49,166 nt of DNA from Promethearchaeota archaeon (GTDB lineage Archaea; Asgardarchaeota; Lokiarchaeia; Sigyniarchaeales; SOKP01), in the NCBI GenBank assembly GCA_013375475.1, contig JABXKD010000017.1, positions 1 through 49,166 of the forward strand. Reading direction: 5' to 3'. The translations under genes and the position numbers were made by a program. Below are positions 25,952 through 33,961 of this stretch, piece by piece. The notes beneath the pieces were generated by a model. It did no database searches and was not told the DNA's origin. It saw only the letters and a program-made list of their open reading frames with translations. Position 1 is the stretch's first letter; each line of letters begins with the position of its first letter.

Positions 25952-26073
25952 ATAATATAATGAGAACTCGAAATATTTAAGGATTATATTTATAAAAAAT
26001 TGATCGAAATAATGAAAATGTTAGATTAATGCTACTAAAAAAAAAAGAATAAGTCTAAGTTAATTATATTAAT

Positions 26074-26436
26074 TTACTTAAAATGATCCATAACTGCCTT
26101 TTCCTTTTCAAAAGGGCGTCTTTCCGGAACATTAACAAATTCAGCGTTTATTGTTTCATAAAAATCTAATCGTAGGTACAAATTACAATAACACGCTCCA
26201 AATTCTTTTACATCATCGGGTGCGTAATCACAAGGACAAATAAGATCTCTATCTAATTCTCTATTTCCTGAAGCAAGACGGCATGGACAAGATTGATAAC
26301 CATAATATTTCTTGTTATCTACTAACCCATTTATTAAGTCATTCAATGGAACTTGGTCCTTATTTAGAATCCAATTGTTTTTCTGACTAACCATTCCAAT
26401 ATACTCTTTCATACCTTCGGTGGTTTCCATGTCCAT
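26074..26436 (-). CDS. Ferredoxin:thioredoxin reductase catalytic-subunit-like protein
   Basis: About 120 residues. It shows the three paired-cysteine motifs of FTR catalytic subunits: CPC at 50-52, CPC at 67-69 and CYC at 82-84, which hold a [4Fe-4S] cluster next to the redox disulfide. The usual third motif is CHC; here His is replaced by Tyr, and the spacings (14 and 12 residues) differ from the plastid enzyme. GGAGGT inside the end of the glutaredoxin gene lies 7 bases before the ATG at 26436, so I take that start (a TTG at 26451 is possible). The gap to the preceding stop is one base. No FTR variable subunit is nearby, as is usual for non-plastid FTRs. It likely reduces the coupled glutaredoxin-like protein from ferredoxin. 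Confidence 0.87.
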   Translation of the reverse strand: MDMETTEGMKEYIGMVSQKNNWILNKDQVPLNDLINGLVDNKKYYGYQSCPCRLASGNRELDRDLICPCDYAPDDVKEFGACYCNLYLRLDFYETINAEFVNVPERRPFEKEKAVMDHFK

Positions 26437-26437
26437 T

Positions 26438-26755
26438 TTAATTACCTCCAAGTTTGATTAATTCTTCATATTTGCCAGGATTATAACCTACAACAAAGTC
26501 GTCATCCCATACTACAAACGGATAAGAAATTCTTTCTGGTTTATAAGTTTCCCTTAAAAATTGTAATATTTGTGATTTTTCACTCATATCAATCCTATCA
26601 ACATCTACATATCGATATTTTATACCTCTATCATTTAGAAAAGTTTTGCATTTCTTACACCACATGCAAGTTGAGAGGGTAAAGATGGTAACGTTATGTG
26701 CGTCCTTTTCCCCTTTAACTTCTTGCGCTAATCTTTCGATAAATTCTGGGAACAT
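26438..26755 (-). CDS. Glutaredoxin-like protein coupled to FTR
   Basis: A 105-residue thioredoxin-fold protein: TIFTLSTCMWCKKCKTFL has the strand and active site, with Cys at 30, 33 and 36, and the conserved YPFVV cis-Pro region follows near residue 80. It has an extra N-terminal helix of about 20 residues. Its last codons contain the ribosome site for the FTR-like gene, and one base separates the two genes, so they are translationally linked. This suggests an FTR-to-glutaredoxin electron path. Confidence 0.87.
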   Translation of the reverse strand: MFPEFIERLAQEVKGEKDAHNVTIFTLSTCMWCKKCKTFLNDRGIKYRYVDVDRIDMSEKSQILQFLRETYKPERISYPFVVWDDDFVVGYNPGKYEELIKLGGN

Positions 26756-26813
26756 TTTTTTTACCTTTGATTTTTAATATTTATTAATTTATGATTATTA
26801 TTATTGGTTCTTA

Positions 26814-27278
26814 CTATTTTACGAGATTTTTCTTCCAATTAGGATCTATACACTCTATAGCTTCTTCGGTGAGCTGTTTTAAATCGCTTTCACACGATCT
26901 TGAAAGTATTCCTAATTGCTCCAAAGCCCTCTTATCTCCAATTTTCATTAAACTCTCAACAATTAAAAACAGAAGACTTTTATTTTGCTCGTTTTCATGT
27001 TTTTCTAGCTCCCTTTTTAGCAATTCTACGATAAACATGGTAGATTTAGCATCCTTAATTTCACCCATAGCCTCAATAATTCTGTTTACGACTATTGTGT
27101 CTTGTTCTGAATTTAGGGCTCTCACTAATAAGTTTGTAGCCCTACCATCTTTTAAATGCCCTATCTGTCTTGCAGCAGAAGCACGTTCCATAATCTCACC
27201 ATGAAATAAATTTTTAATAACGAGATTGTATTCATTATCTCGAGAATCAGAATCCATTAAGTATGTAAAATAGCTCAA
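26814..27278 (-). CDS. HEAT-repeat protein
   Basis: A 154-residue all-helical protein with HEAT/PBS-lyase-like repeats: ERASAARQIGHLKDGRATNL, a second repeat (VVNRIIEAMGEIKDAKSTMF) and a third (LIVESLMKIGDKRALEQLGI). It is a small protein-binding scaffold. It is divergent from the longin-GTPase fusion gene, sharing a roughly 150-base intergenic region. Partner unknown. Confidence 0.8.
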   Translation of the reverse strand: MSYFTYLMDSDSRDNEYNLVIKNLFHGEIMERASAARQIGHLKDGRATNLLVRALNSEQDTIVVNRIIEAMGEIKDAKSTMFIVELLKRELEKHENEQNKSLLFLIVESLMKIGDKRALEQLGILSRSCESDLKQLTEEAIECIDPNWKKNLVK

Positions 27279-27424
27279 GCATTAAAATTTGATTTTTATA
27301 AATTATTAAATCCAAGCATATTATTGGTTAATATCTATACAATTTTAAGGAAAAAACATTTGATATAAAACTAATCATGTCTTAAATATATCCTAGATAA
27401 AAACATATTTCGTTTAATGTTACT

Positions 27425-28465
27425 ATGCCAAAAGAGGTCATCCTAGCGGTATCATATTTTGATACTACTCTCGGACCCACTACTTTACATTGTAGTTCCC
27501 CATTGAATACTCAGGATCATCCCGATTTAGGTAAAATTCTGGAATTCACTGAAGAAGGAACGTTTATATTTACTTTTAGAAAATTTCAAACAATAAATCA
27601 TATTTTTTATATTGACTCAAACCTTGCGCGAGGTGGAAAAGAATTCCTAATGATAACTTACATGATCAGAGCGGCTTACTTCAAAGACGAAATTACAGAT
27701 GTTTACAATTATTTGTTATCTAAAACTCCTGACCTCGAATCTTACGCTTTAGAGCTCAAAAATATTCGAGAAATTACAGAAGTATTACATAGTTATAAAA
27801 ATCATATAAATAAAAAAGAAACTCTTAGTGAAGCACCGAATAAATTTAAAAAACAATTCTTTAAGCTCTTCAACAAGTATCTAGAAAAAATGACCCCTCA
27901 TCTAGATTTATCTACTCATTTATTAGATAAAGGAAATTTAAAAAAGATTTATATTTTTGGTCCTAGAAACGCAGGAAAAACGGAACTCGTTAAAAACTTG
28001 GAGGTTATACAGTTCCTACAATATAAAAATAACAATATGAAGAGGGATTTATCTAGTAAAATTTACGACTTCATAATTGATAACATCGAAGTTTTGACCT
28101 ACGAATGTGTTGATGAGGGTCCAGATGGCGAAAAGACTAAAATGTATGAAGATTGTATAGATAACGCTCAAGGCTTTATTTTAATCTTTAATGCTTCCAG
28201 TAAAGATTCTTTTAAAGAAGCAATCGAAATGTTTCAGTTGGTATTAAATAGATGTCAAGATAAGGAGAATACCCTTCCAATACTTATTATTGGTAATAAT
28301 TTTCACGATAAAGAAGAAATAACGCCTGAGATGATACTTGAGAACTTCGATATGAACGAATTAGCTGAGTGCGGACTATTAATCCAATCTTATTCCATTA
28401 ATGTTCTTAGCGAAAATGAAAAAATTATTGAAGCTATTCGCTGGCTTTTAAAACAAATAATTTAG
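27425..28465 (+). CDS. Longin-like domain fused to a degenerate small GTPase
   Basis: A 346-residue protein. Residues 1-95 begin with VILAVSYFDTTLGPT and continue as strands and helices in the order of a longin/roadblock-type domain; the F-D-x-x-L-G-P signature recurs in Asgard longin-like proteins as I recall them. A helical linker (about 96-170) precedes a G domain with P-loop GPRNAGKT at 179-186. The G domain is degenerate: the switch II segment reads DEGPDGEK without DxxG-Q, and the guanine motif NKxD is GNNFHD. It may bind nucleotide weakly or act as a scaffold, like pseudo-GTPases of the eukaryotic trafficking machinery. Divergent from the HEAT-repeat gene. Confidence 0.65.
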   Translation: MPKEVILAVSYFDTTLGPTTLHCSSPLNTQDHPDLGKILEFTEEGTFIFTFRKFQTINHIFYIDSNLARGGKEFLMITYMIRAAYFKDEITDVYNYLLSKTPDLESYALELKNIREITEVLHSYKNHINKKETLSEAPNKFKKQFFKLFNKYLEKMTPHLDLSTHLLDKGNLKKIYIFGPRNAGKTELVKNLEVIQFLQYKNNNMKRDLSSKIYDFIIDNIEVLTYECVDEGPDGEKTKMYEDCIDNAQGFILIFNASSKDSFKEAIEMFQLVLNRCQDKENTLPILIIGNNFHDKEEITPEMILENFDMNELAECGLLIQSYSINVLSENEKIIEAIRWLLKQII

Positions 28466-28529
28466 ACTAATGTTTCGTGCTTGAATTACTTTAAGAGCAA
28501 AAAAATATCAAATTATATTTTATTTTCTC

Positions 28530-28976
28530 TTATTCATAGGGAGACTTCCACTTTCTGAAATAAAGATCATACTTCTTTAGTAAGTCTTTAGGATCTAATT
28601 TACGATCTTCTTGAATAGCCTTCAATGCTTCAAGAAAAATTTCTGTTTGCATTATTTGAAATTCCTGACTTTTTAAATCGCTAGTTGTGAGATATCTATT
28701 ACCAATTTCGTTAGCTTTCAGGTGGTCCATCGTGTTAATATTATATATATCCATGAAATAACCGATTAAGAATGTACCAAGCAGCAGAATAGGAAAGAAA
28801 ATTATTAACATCCAAAAACTTATCTCAAAAGCTAACGATATCAAAGATATTGCACTAACCGTCGATACCGCAATGCTGTAATAGGATTGACCCATCTTTA
28901 GTCTTGACAACTGTCTTCCAATGAAGTATGCGCTCCTCACTCTTTTTATTACTTTAGATTTTTTTAAACTTAACAT
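28530..28976 (-). CDS. Small membrane protein with two transmembrane helices
   Basis: A 148-residue protein with a basic N-terminus, two hydrophobic helices (about residues 33-52 and 55-73) forming a hairpin, and a soluble helical C-terminal part of about 70 residues with mixed charge. There is no signal sequence and no recognised domain. It lies convergent with the longin-GTPase gene (64 bases between stops) and divergent from a glutaredoxin gene. Function unknown. Confidence 0.6.
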   Translation of the reverse strand: MLSLKKSKVIKRVRSAYFIGRQLSRLKMGQSYYSIAVSTVSAISLISLAFEISFWMLIIFFPILLLGTFLIGYFMDIYNINTMDHLKANEIGNRYLTTSDLKSQEFQIMQTEIFLEALKAIQEDRKLDPKDLLKKYDLYFRKWKSPYE

Positions 28977-29142
28977 AATATTATTTTAGAAGCTATTATT
29001 TTAATTTAGATAATATTGAAAATTTTGTATGATTTATAATAATTTTTCGCCTTAATTTGATTTGTTATGATATTTCTTTTCTAATTATTTATAGATTAGA
29101 ACCTAAACTTTTTTTATAGTAGGTAGATATGATATAAATATT

Positions 29143-29439
29143 ATGAGCAAAATGCAAGTTCCGATTATAATAACAAAAGAAGACTGTCACAGATGTCATG
29201 AGTTAGTTGGCTGGCTTAAAGAACACGATTTAGAATATATAGAGCGTGATATTGACGACGAGGAATTCACTCATAAGTTATTGCATGATGATAACTTTCT
29301 TAAAACTTTCTGTGACGCTGATGGATGTGTTGTAAATACTCCTGTTGTAATTATGAACGGGAAATATTGGTTTAAAGAGCTCTGGGGTATCTCCGGGCTT
29401 AGAGAAAAAGAAGCAAAGAAACTCTTTGGAGTTAAATAA
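29143..29439 (+). CDS. Glutaredoxin-like protein
   Basis: A 98-residue thioredoxin-fold protein. The active site is CHRC at residues 15-18, after the strand PIIITKED; NTPVVIM gives the cis-Pro strand near residue 67. Two further Cys lie within CDADGC in the middle, which is unusual and could allow a second disulfide. Its stop is immediately next to the stop of the convergent flavoprotein gene. Probable cytoplasmic thiol oxidoreductase; electron source unknown. Confidence 0.82.
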   Translation: MSKMQVPIIITKEDCHRCHELVGWLKEHDLEYIERDIDDEEFTHKLLHDDNFLKTFCDADGCVVNTPVVIMNGKYWFKELWGISGLREKEAKKLFGVK

Positions 29440-30048
29440 TTAGTTTTTATATTTTTTAAATTCTGCTAATCTTTTTACGACTTTTCTAATTGTTCTTAAT
29501 CCAGTTTCGTCGTTTTGAACGCCTTCCTTACCACTATCTCTGCTCCATAAAGAAGCACCTAAGTTAGCTCCAAACGCACCTCCAGAAACGGATATTATAT
29601 GATTTTGTTGATAAAAATCTAAAATGCTTCTAATGGCAATTTCCTGCCCTCCACTTCGATCTCCCCCTACCGCAAGAGCTATTCCATATTTATCCTTAAA
29701 TACATTAGGGTTTTTAGCAACTAATCCACGACAGCGATCTAGTACAGTTTTCAATTGTCCCGAAAGATTACCTTGAAATACGGGAGTACCTATGAGTAAA
29801 AATTTAGCTTCTTCCAATTTTAAATATAATTTCTGGACATCGTCTTCATTTATACATCCCTTTTTCTCTCTAATACAATAGTCGCAGTGCGTGCAATATT
29901 TGATATCTTTTCCTCTTACCGTCCAGAATTCTGTATTAAACCCAAACTTTTCTGAAGCGTAATCCAAAGCATATTCAACAGCATAAGCAGTTCCTTGTTT
30001 TCTGGGACTTCCACAGATTCCTAAAAGCAGATTCTTATTTTCCACCAT
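29440..30048 (-). CDS. Iron-sulfur flavoprotein (NADPH-dependent FMN reductase fold)
   Basis: A 202-residue flavodoxin-like protein. FMN-binding motif GICGSPRKQGTAY at the N-terminus; a compact cluster motif CTHCDYCIREKKGC at about residues 52-65 binds one [4Fe-4S]; GTPVFQGNLSGQLKTVLDRC contacts FMN. This is the arrangement of archaeal and clostridial Isf proteins, which pass electrons from ferredoxin to O2, H2O2 or other acceptors. Fits the oxygen-defence content of the region. Confidence 0.87.
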   Translation of the reverse strand: MVENKNLLLGICGSPRKQGTAYAVEYALDYASEKFGFNTEFWTVRGKDIKYCTHCDYCIREKKGCINEDDVQKLYLKLEEAKFLLIGTPVFQGNLSGQLKTVLDRCRGLVAKNPNVFKDKYGIALAVGGDRSGGQEIAIRSILDFYQQNHIISVSGGAFGANLGASLWSRDSGKEGVQNDETGLRTIRKVVKRLAEFKKYKN

Positions 30049-30138
30049 AGTTACAATATAGCATATTTCTTTGTTTATTTATTATTTTTTATTTTAATTC
30101 TAAAAAATGTTTTATATTCTTGTTTATTACTATTTACG

Positions 30139-30792
30139 ATGGATTCACCCAAATCGAGTTTGGCAAGAATTAAAATTAAATTTCCAGACCAACTGTGGAT
30201 TTCGGAAATCTTTAAGAAGTTTCGTGATGTACGAATGGAAATTGAGCATTTTCTTCCTTATGATTTTGAAAACTCCATTGGAAATTCAATAATCGAAATT
30301 TTTCATCACAATATCGATCTAATAATAGAAGAAATAACGCACCATAAATCTGTAATTGAAATTAGCGTTTTGGAAAAAGAAGAGACGCGAGTAAAGTTTA
30401 ATGTGAAAACAAAGGATCCATTTTTATTATATGCTATAATCAACTGTGGCGTTCTAGTTAACTTTCCCGTGCGAGTAAGAGAAGGATACGCTTTCTGGAG
30501 GTTAGTATCAAGCAGGGAAAGAATAGATGACCTATTAAATCTTTTTGAACAGAAAGGTATCAATTATACACTCCTCAGAATTGGAACTTCTCCTTATAGT
30601 GTTGACGACGATAAGAATAAATTAACTCTAGACGAGTCAACAATCTTGAATAAAGCTATTTCTTCAGGATTTTTTGAAATTCCGAGAAAAATTTCTTTAG
30701 AGGAATTAGCTAACGAGTTAGGGAAGTCAAAGTCTGCTCTATCTGTTAATCTTAGGAAAATAATTAAAAAAAAAGTAATGTTCGAAATGTAA
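30139..30792 (+). CDS. Bat-type helix-turn-helix transcriptional regulator
   Basis: A 217-residue protein. The last 55 residues match the bacterio-opsin activator HTH: LTLDESTILNKAISSGFFEI, then PRKISLEELANELGKSKSAL, a pattern also found in haloarchaeal Bat proteins. The first 150 residues form a mixed alpha-beta sensor domain of unknown ligand. It probably binds DNA as a dimer and regulates nearby or distant genes. The ATG follows a short intergenic region shared with the iron-sulfur flavoprotein gene, which is an obvious candidate target. Confidence 0.83.
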   Translation: MDSPKSSLARIKIKFPDQLWISEIFKKFRDVRMEIEHFLPYDFENSIGNSIIEIFHHNIDLIIEEITHHKSVIEISVLEKEETRVKFNVKTKDPFLLYAIINCGVLVNFPVRVREGYAFWRLVSSRERIDDLLNLFEQKGINYTLLRIGTSPYSVDDDKNKLTLDESTILNKAISSGFFEIPRKISLEELANELGKSKSALSVNLRKIIKKKVMFEM

Positions 30793-30805
30793 ATTTGACT
30801 AAATC

Positions 30806-31315
30806 TTAGGAAAAATCCTTAATTTGTTCTGCTAAAAATGCGGCTATTTTAGAAATATCAAAAGGCCATACATAGGAGAATTTAATTTTAGGACTTTTTT
30901 TTTTTGCTCGCTCAATAGCTTCTGGTATGTCTTTTTCAGAATGCTCACCTCCCTGAGTCATCATGGGAGTAACTACAACAATTTTATCTGGATTGCGTTT
31001 TATTGCCTCTTCGAAAGCATCGTCTAAAGATGGAGAACAAAATTCGTTAAACCCAACAACAACGCTATGACCCATCTGCTTTGAAAGCACAGCAGCTAAC
31101 TCCCTCGATGTGAAACTATATTGATCATTTTCTCGAGTTCGCGGCCATTTACGCATTTTACGATCTAATTCTCCGTATTGTTGTTGCATATTTGGAGGTG
31201 GTGGTCCTGGCATGTTTTCTAAACGAGAATGGAGCATAAAATAGTCGAGAGTTTCTTTTTGAGGAAAATCATTAGGTGGCATTCCATGCATTGCAAGAAC
31301 TATAACAACCTTCAT
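30806..31315 (-). CDS. CbiX/sirohydrochlorin-chelatase-like protein
   Basis: A 169-residue protein of the chelatase superfamily. The N-terminal VIVLAMHGMPP gives the conserved His at the metal-insertion site, and MTQGGEHSEKDIPEAIE gives the second His within the helical part. A proline-rich insertion (PGPPPP) lies after residue 35. It may insert a metal into a tetrapyrrole such as sirohydrochlorin, or be one of the many CbiX-like proteins of unknown substrate; no other cobalamin or haem genes are nearby to decide it. Confidence 0.65.
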   Translation of the reverse strand: MKVVIVLAMHGMPPNDFPQKETLDYFMLHSRLENMPGPPPPNMQQQYGELDRKMRKWPRTRENDQYSFTSRELAAVLSKQMGHSVVVGFNEFCSPSLDDAFEEAIKRNPDKIVVVTPMMTQGGEHSEKDIPEAIERAKKKSPKIKFSYVWPFDISKIAAFLAEQIKDFS

Positions 31316-31457
31316 AATAGTATTGTTAATCTTTAACTTAAGTTTAAACTTATTAAAATTAAACCGTAAGGATGTGAATTAGTTCAACAAAAATAATATT
31401 TAATTAAAAGTGGTAAAAATGCTTAAATAATAAAAAATTAAAAAGAAAAAAATCGTT

Positions 31458-32243
31458 TTATAACCATTCTTCCTTTAGAAGATCCCCTTTAACTCCAATT
31501 ACAACGTACTTAATAGGGACTTTTCTGCTTGCGCGCTTAGCACCTTCTTGAGCTAAAGCTAGTAATCCAGAACAGCAAGGAACTTCCATGATAGCTACAG
31601 TAAGGGTATTAATCTTTGCATCGTCAATTAAACTCTTAATTTTTTCAATATAAACTTCTTTACCCTGGTCAAGTTTAGGACACGCAATTGCAATGGATTT
31701 GGACTTTATGAAATCTCTATGAAAATCTCCGTATGAATAACCAACACAATCAGCGGAAATTAAGACATCAGCACCTTGATAATATGGAGCAATCGGATTT
31801 ACTAGATGCATTTGAACTGGCCATTGTCGTAGGGTTGAGGATATTTTTCCCGTGGCTTCATTTTGAACAGTAGGTTCTTCAAAAACCATCGTTTGAGATG
31901 ATTGGCAACCGCATTGGTGTGAATGTTCAGCAACAATTTGCTTCACTTGTTCTATTTCTACTTCTTCTTTACTTTTCAAAGATTCTAATCGTTTCTCAAC
32001 AGCTTCTTCGTCGAATTCAGCAGCTTCTCTTTCAATTATTTCAAGAGCACCTGTAGGACATCCTTGGATACAAGCACCTAAACCATCACAGAATACCTCA
32101 TTTACGACTTTGGCTTTTCCGTCAACTAAAGCTAAAGCCGCTTCAGCACAATCAACGATACAATTGCCGCAACCTGTACAGAGTTCTTCGTCAATTTGAA
32201 TTATTTTTCTTACAACTTTATTTTGGTGTTCTATTTCAGTCAT
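31458..32243 (-). CDS. Ferredoxin-domain protein with conserved C-terminal domain
   Basis: A 261-residue protein. Residues 15-75 hold a two-[4Fe-4S] ferredoxin domain (CTGCGNCIVDC and CDGLGACIQGC, the second with a five-residue first gap). An acidic linker is followed by CGC, then a roughly 130-residue domain with several Cys (ISADCVGYSYGDF, IACPKLD, VPCCSGLLALA). This architecture is common in anaerobic bacteria and archaea, usually annotated only as ferredoxin. Possible roles are delivery of electrons or maturation of an iron-sulfur enzyme; I cannot decide. It is divergent from the NADH:rubredoxin reductase gene. Confidence 0.75.
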   Translation of the reverse strand: MTEIEHQNKVVRKIIQIDEELCTGCGNCIVDCAEAALALVDGKAKVVNEVFCDGLGACIQGCPTGALEIIEREAAEFDEEAVEKRLESLKSKEEVEIEQVKQIVAEHSHQCGCQSSQTMVFEEPTVQNEATGKISSTLRQWPVQMHLVNPIAPYYQGADVLISADCVGYSYGDFHRDFIKSKSIAIACPKLDQGKEVYIEKIKSLIDDAKINTLTVAIMEVPCCSGLLALAQEGAKRASRKVPIKYVVIGVKGDLLKEEWL

Positions 32244-32366
32244 ATTTAGATCAAATGGAGGTGATTATATATTTTTAATTTCGAACATGTTCTTTTCAGC
32301 TTGAATTGTTCTAATTTTCAGAATATAATAATAACGTTAAAATAAGAAAAAATAAGTATAAAAACT

Positions 32367-33716
32367 ATGAAAGTTGTAATCGTAGGGAATAATGTCGCTG
32401 GAACATTTACAGCTCAGAATATTAGATATCTTAATGAAGATGTTGATATTGAAATATATACTCAAGAAAGCTATCCTTATTACACACGAGTCAATTTACC
32501 CGAATTAATCCCTGAAAAAGTTCAAATTGATGATTTAATCGTTTTTAAAGATGACTGGTATAAGAATAATAATATAAAACTAAACCTTAACTGTAAAGTG
32601 ATCAAAATTGAACCCGATCAAAAAAATCTCTTTATAGAAGGCCAAAGCAATCCTATTTCTTACGATAAATTAGTATTAGCATTAGGTAGCGTCCCTAATA
32701 TCCCTCCCATAAAAAATGCAAGAGAAATGGTCGGAAAAGGTGTGTTTACATTAAGAACCATTGATGATGCTTTAGAAATCAAGGAATACATTCAAAATGT
32801 CAAAGCGAAAAAGGCTCTTATTATAGGAGGGGGGCTACTCGGATTAGAATTGGCTAACCAAATTAAAAACGCTAATTTAGATACTACGGTCGTTGAATTT
32901 TTTCCACGTTTATTACCAAGGCAGCTAGACGACGAATGTAGTGGCATGTTAAAGAATGAAATTGAATCTAAAGGTATTAATGTAGTTTTAAATGCAACAA
33001 CTGAAGAAATCATGGGTAATGGAGCTGTCACTGGAATTAAGTTAAAAGATGGACAAAGATTTGATGCTGATATTGTTTTAATCCAAGCGGGAATTAGAGC
33101 TACCATCGATCTTGCACAAAACTCCGGATTAGAAACCAATCGAGGCATCATAGTTGATGAATTCTTGGAGACAAGTAAAAAAAATATTTTTGCCGTAGGA
33201 GATTGCGTGGAATATAAAAATCAAACTTGGGGAATTATCCCAGCTTGCATGGAACAGTCAAAAATCGTCGCCGCATCTGTCTTGGGTTTAAAAAAGATAG
33301 AATACAAGGGAACTACACCAAAAAATACCTTAAAAATAGTAGGTATGGAATTAACTTCAATTGGAATTTTTGATCCCTCAAAAGAAGAAGGTGGGGGTTG
33401 GGACATTCTAAAAAGAGCAGATAAGAACGACTGTTGCTATCAGAAATTGATCTTGAAGGGTAATACTCTCAAAGGAGCTATCCTTTATGGAGACAACAAA
33501 GCTATGCCGTTTGTTTATAAAAAAATGGAGCAAGATGTTACCCGAGAAGAGCTTATGGATATTCTTGAGCTATATGTCTATATATGCTCTAATTGCGGAG
33601 CAGAATATGACGAGACAAAAAGGGAAATTCTATTCAAAGATTTACCTGATGATTGGAAATGTCCAAATTGTAAACACCCAAAAGAAGGTTTCAAAAAACA
33701 ACAACATAAAAAGTGA
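32367..33716 (+). CDS. NAD(P)H:rubredoxin oxidoreductase fused to a rubredoxin
   Basis: A 449-residue flavoprotein. FAD motif VIVGNNVAGTFTAQNIR, NAD(P) motif LIIGGGLLGLELANQI, closing FAD motif NIFAVGDCVEY; layout as in NADH:rubredoxin oxidoreductases and nitrite-reductase-type FAD proteins. The last 55 residues form a complete rubredoxin: YICSNCGAEYD, LPDDWKCPNCKHP, with the four Cys that hold Fe. Electrons from NAD(P)H can thus reach the fused rubredoxin inside one protein and then FprA, rubrerythrin or desulfoferrodoxin. The stop is 5 bases before the next rubredoxin-like gene, so they form an operon. Confidence 0.87.
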   Translation: MKVVIVGNNVAGTFTAQNIRYLNEDVDIEIYTQESYPYYTRVNLPELIPEKVQIDDLIVFKDDWYKNNNIKLNLNCKVIKIEPDQKNLFIEGQSNPISYDKLVLALGSVPNIPPIKNAREMVGKGVFTLRTIDDALEIKEYIQNVKAKKALIIGGGLLGLELANQIKNANLDTTVVEFFPRLLPRQLDDECSGMLKNEIESKGINVVLNATTEEIMGNGAVTGIKLKDGQRFDADIVLIQAGIRATIDLAQNSGLETNRGIIVDEFLETSKKNIFAVGDCVEYKNQTWGIIPACMEQSKIVAASVLGLKKIEYKGTTPKNTLKIVGMELTSIGIFDPSKEEGGGWDILKRADKNDCCYQKLILKGNTLKGAILYGDNKAMPFVYKKMEQDVTREELMDILELYVYICSNCGAEYDETKREILFKDLPDDWKCPNCKHPKEGFKKQQHKK

Positions 33717-33721
33717 AGATT

Positions 33722-33868
33722 ATGACAATACACCGCTGTAAAAGATGTAATTACATATATATAGACGAAGAACATGAAGTTCCTTTTGAAAAGGTTGGTG
33801 ACGATTACAAATGCCCTAGGTGTCGCACTTCTAAGAACTTCTTCGTCAAAAAGCAATCTCCAAAATAA
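33722..33868 (+). CDS. Short rubredoxin-like protein (48 residues)
   Basis: ATG at 33722 to TAA at 33866-33868. CKRC at residues 6-9 and CPRC at 31-34 give the paired Cys of rubredoxin, with the core YKCPRCRTSKNFF. It is shorter than classical rubredoxin (about 52 residues) and lacks the GDP...PDDW segment: it has FEKVGDDYKCP instead. The gene follows the NADH:rubredoxin reductase by 5 bases. Either a small electron carrier for that enzyme or a zinc ribbon. Confidence 0.75.
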   Translation: MTIHRCKRCNYIYIDEEHEVPFEKVGDDYKCPRCRTSKNFFVKKQSPK

Positions 33869-33961
33869 GTTTAAAATCTATTGCTGGGATTTGAAAAAAT
33901 CTACTATTTTTTTAATCTATAATTATTTAATCAACTCATACCATTCTTAGGTTTGTTAAAT

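Noticed and set aside
32256..32290. GGAGGTGATTAT on the plus strand, a perfect ribosome-site match
   Set aside because: The only start codons nearby lead to frames of a few codons; likely chance in the region between divergent genes.
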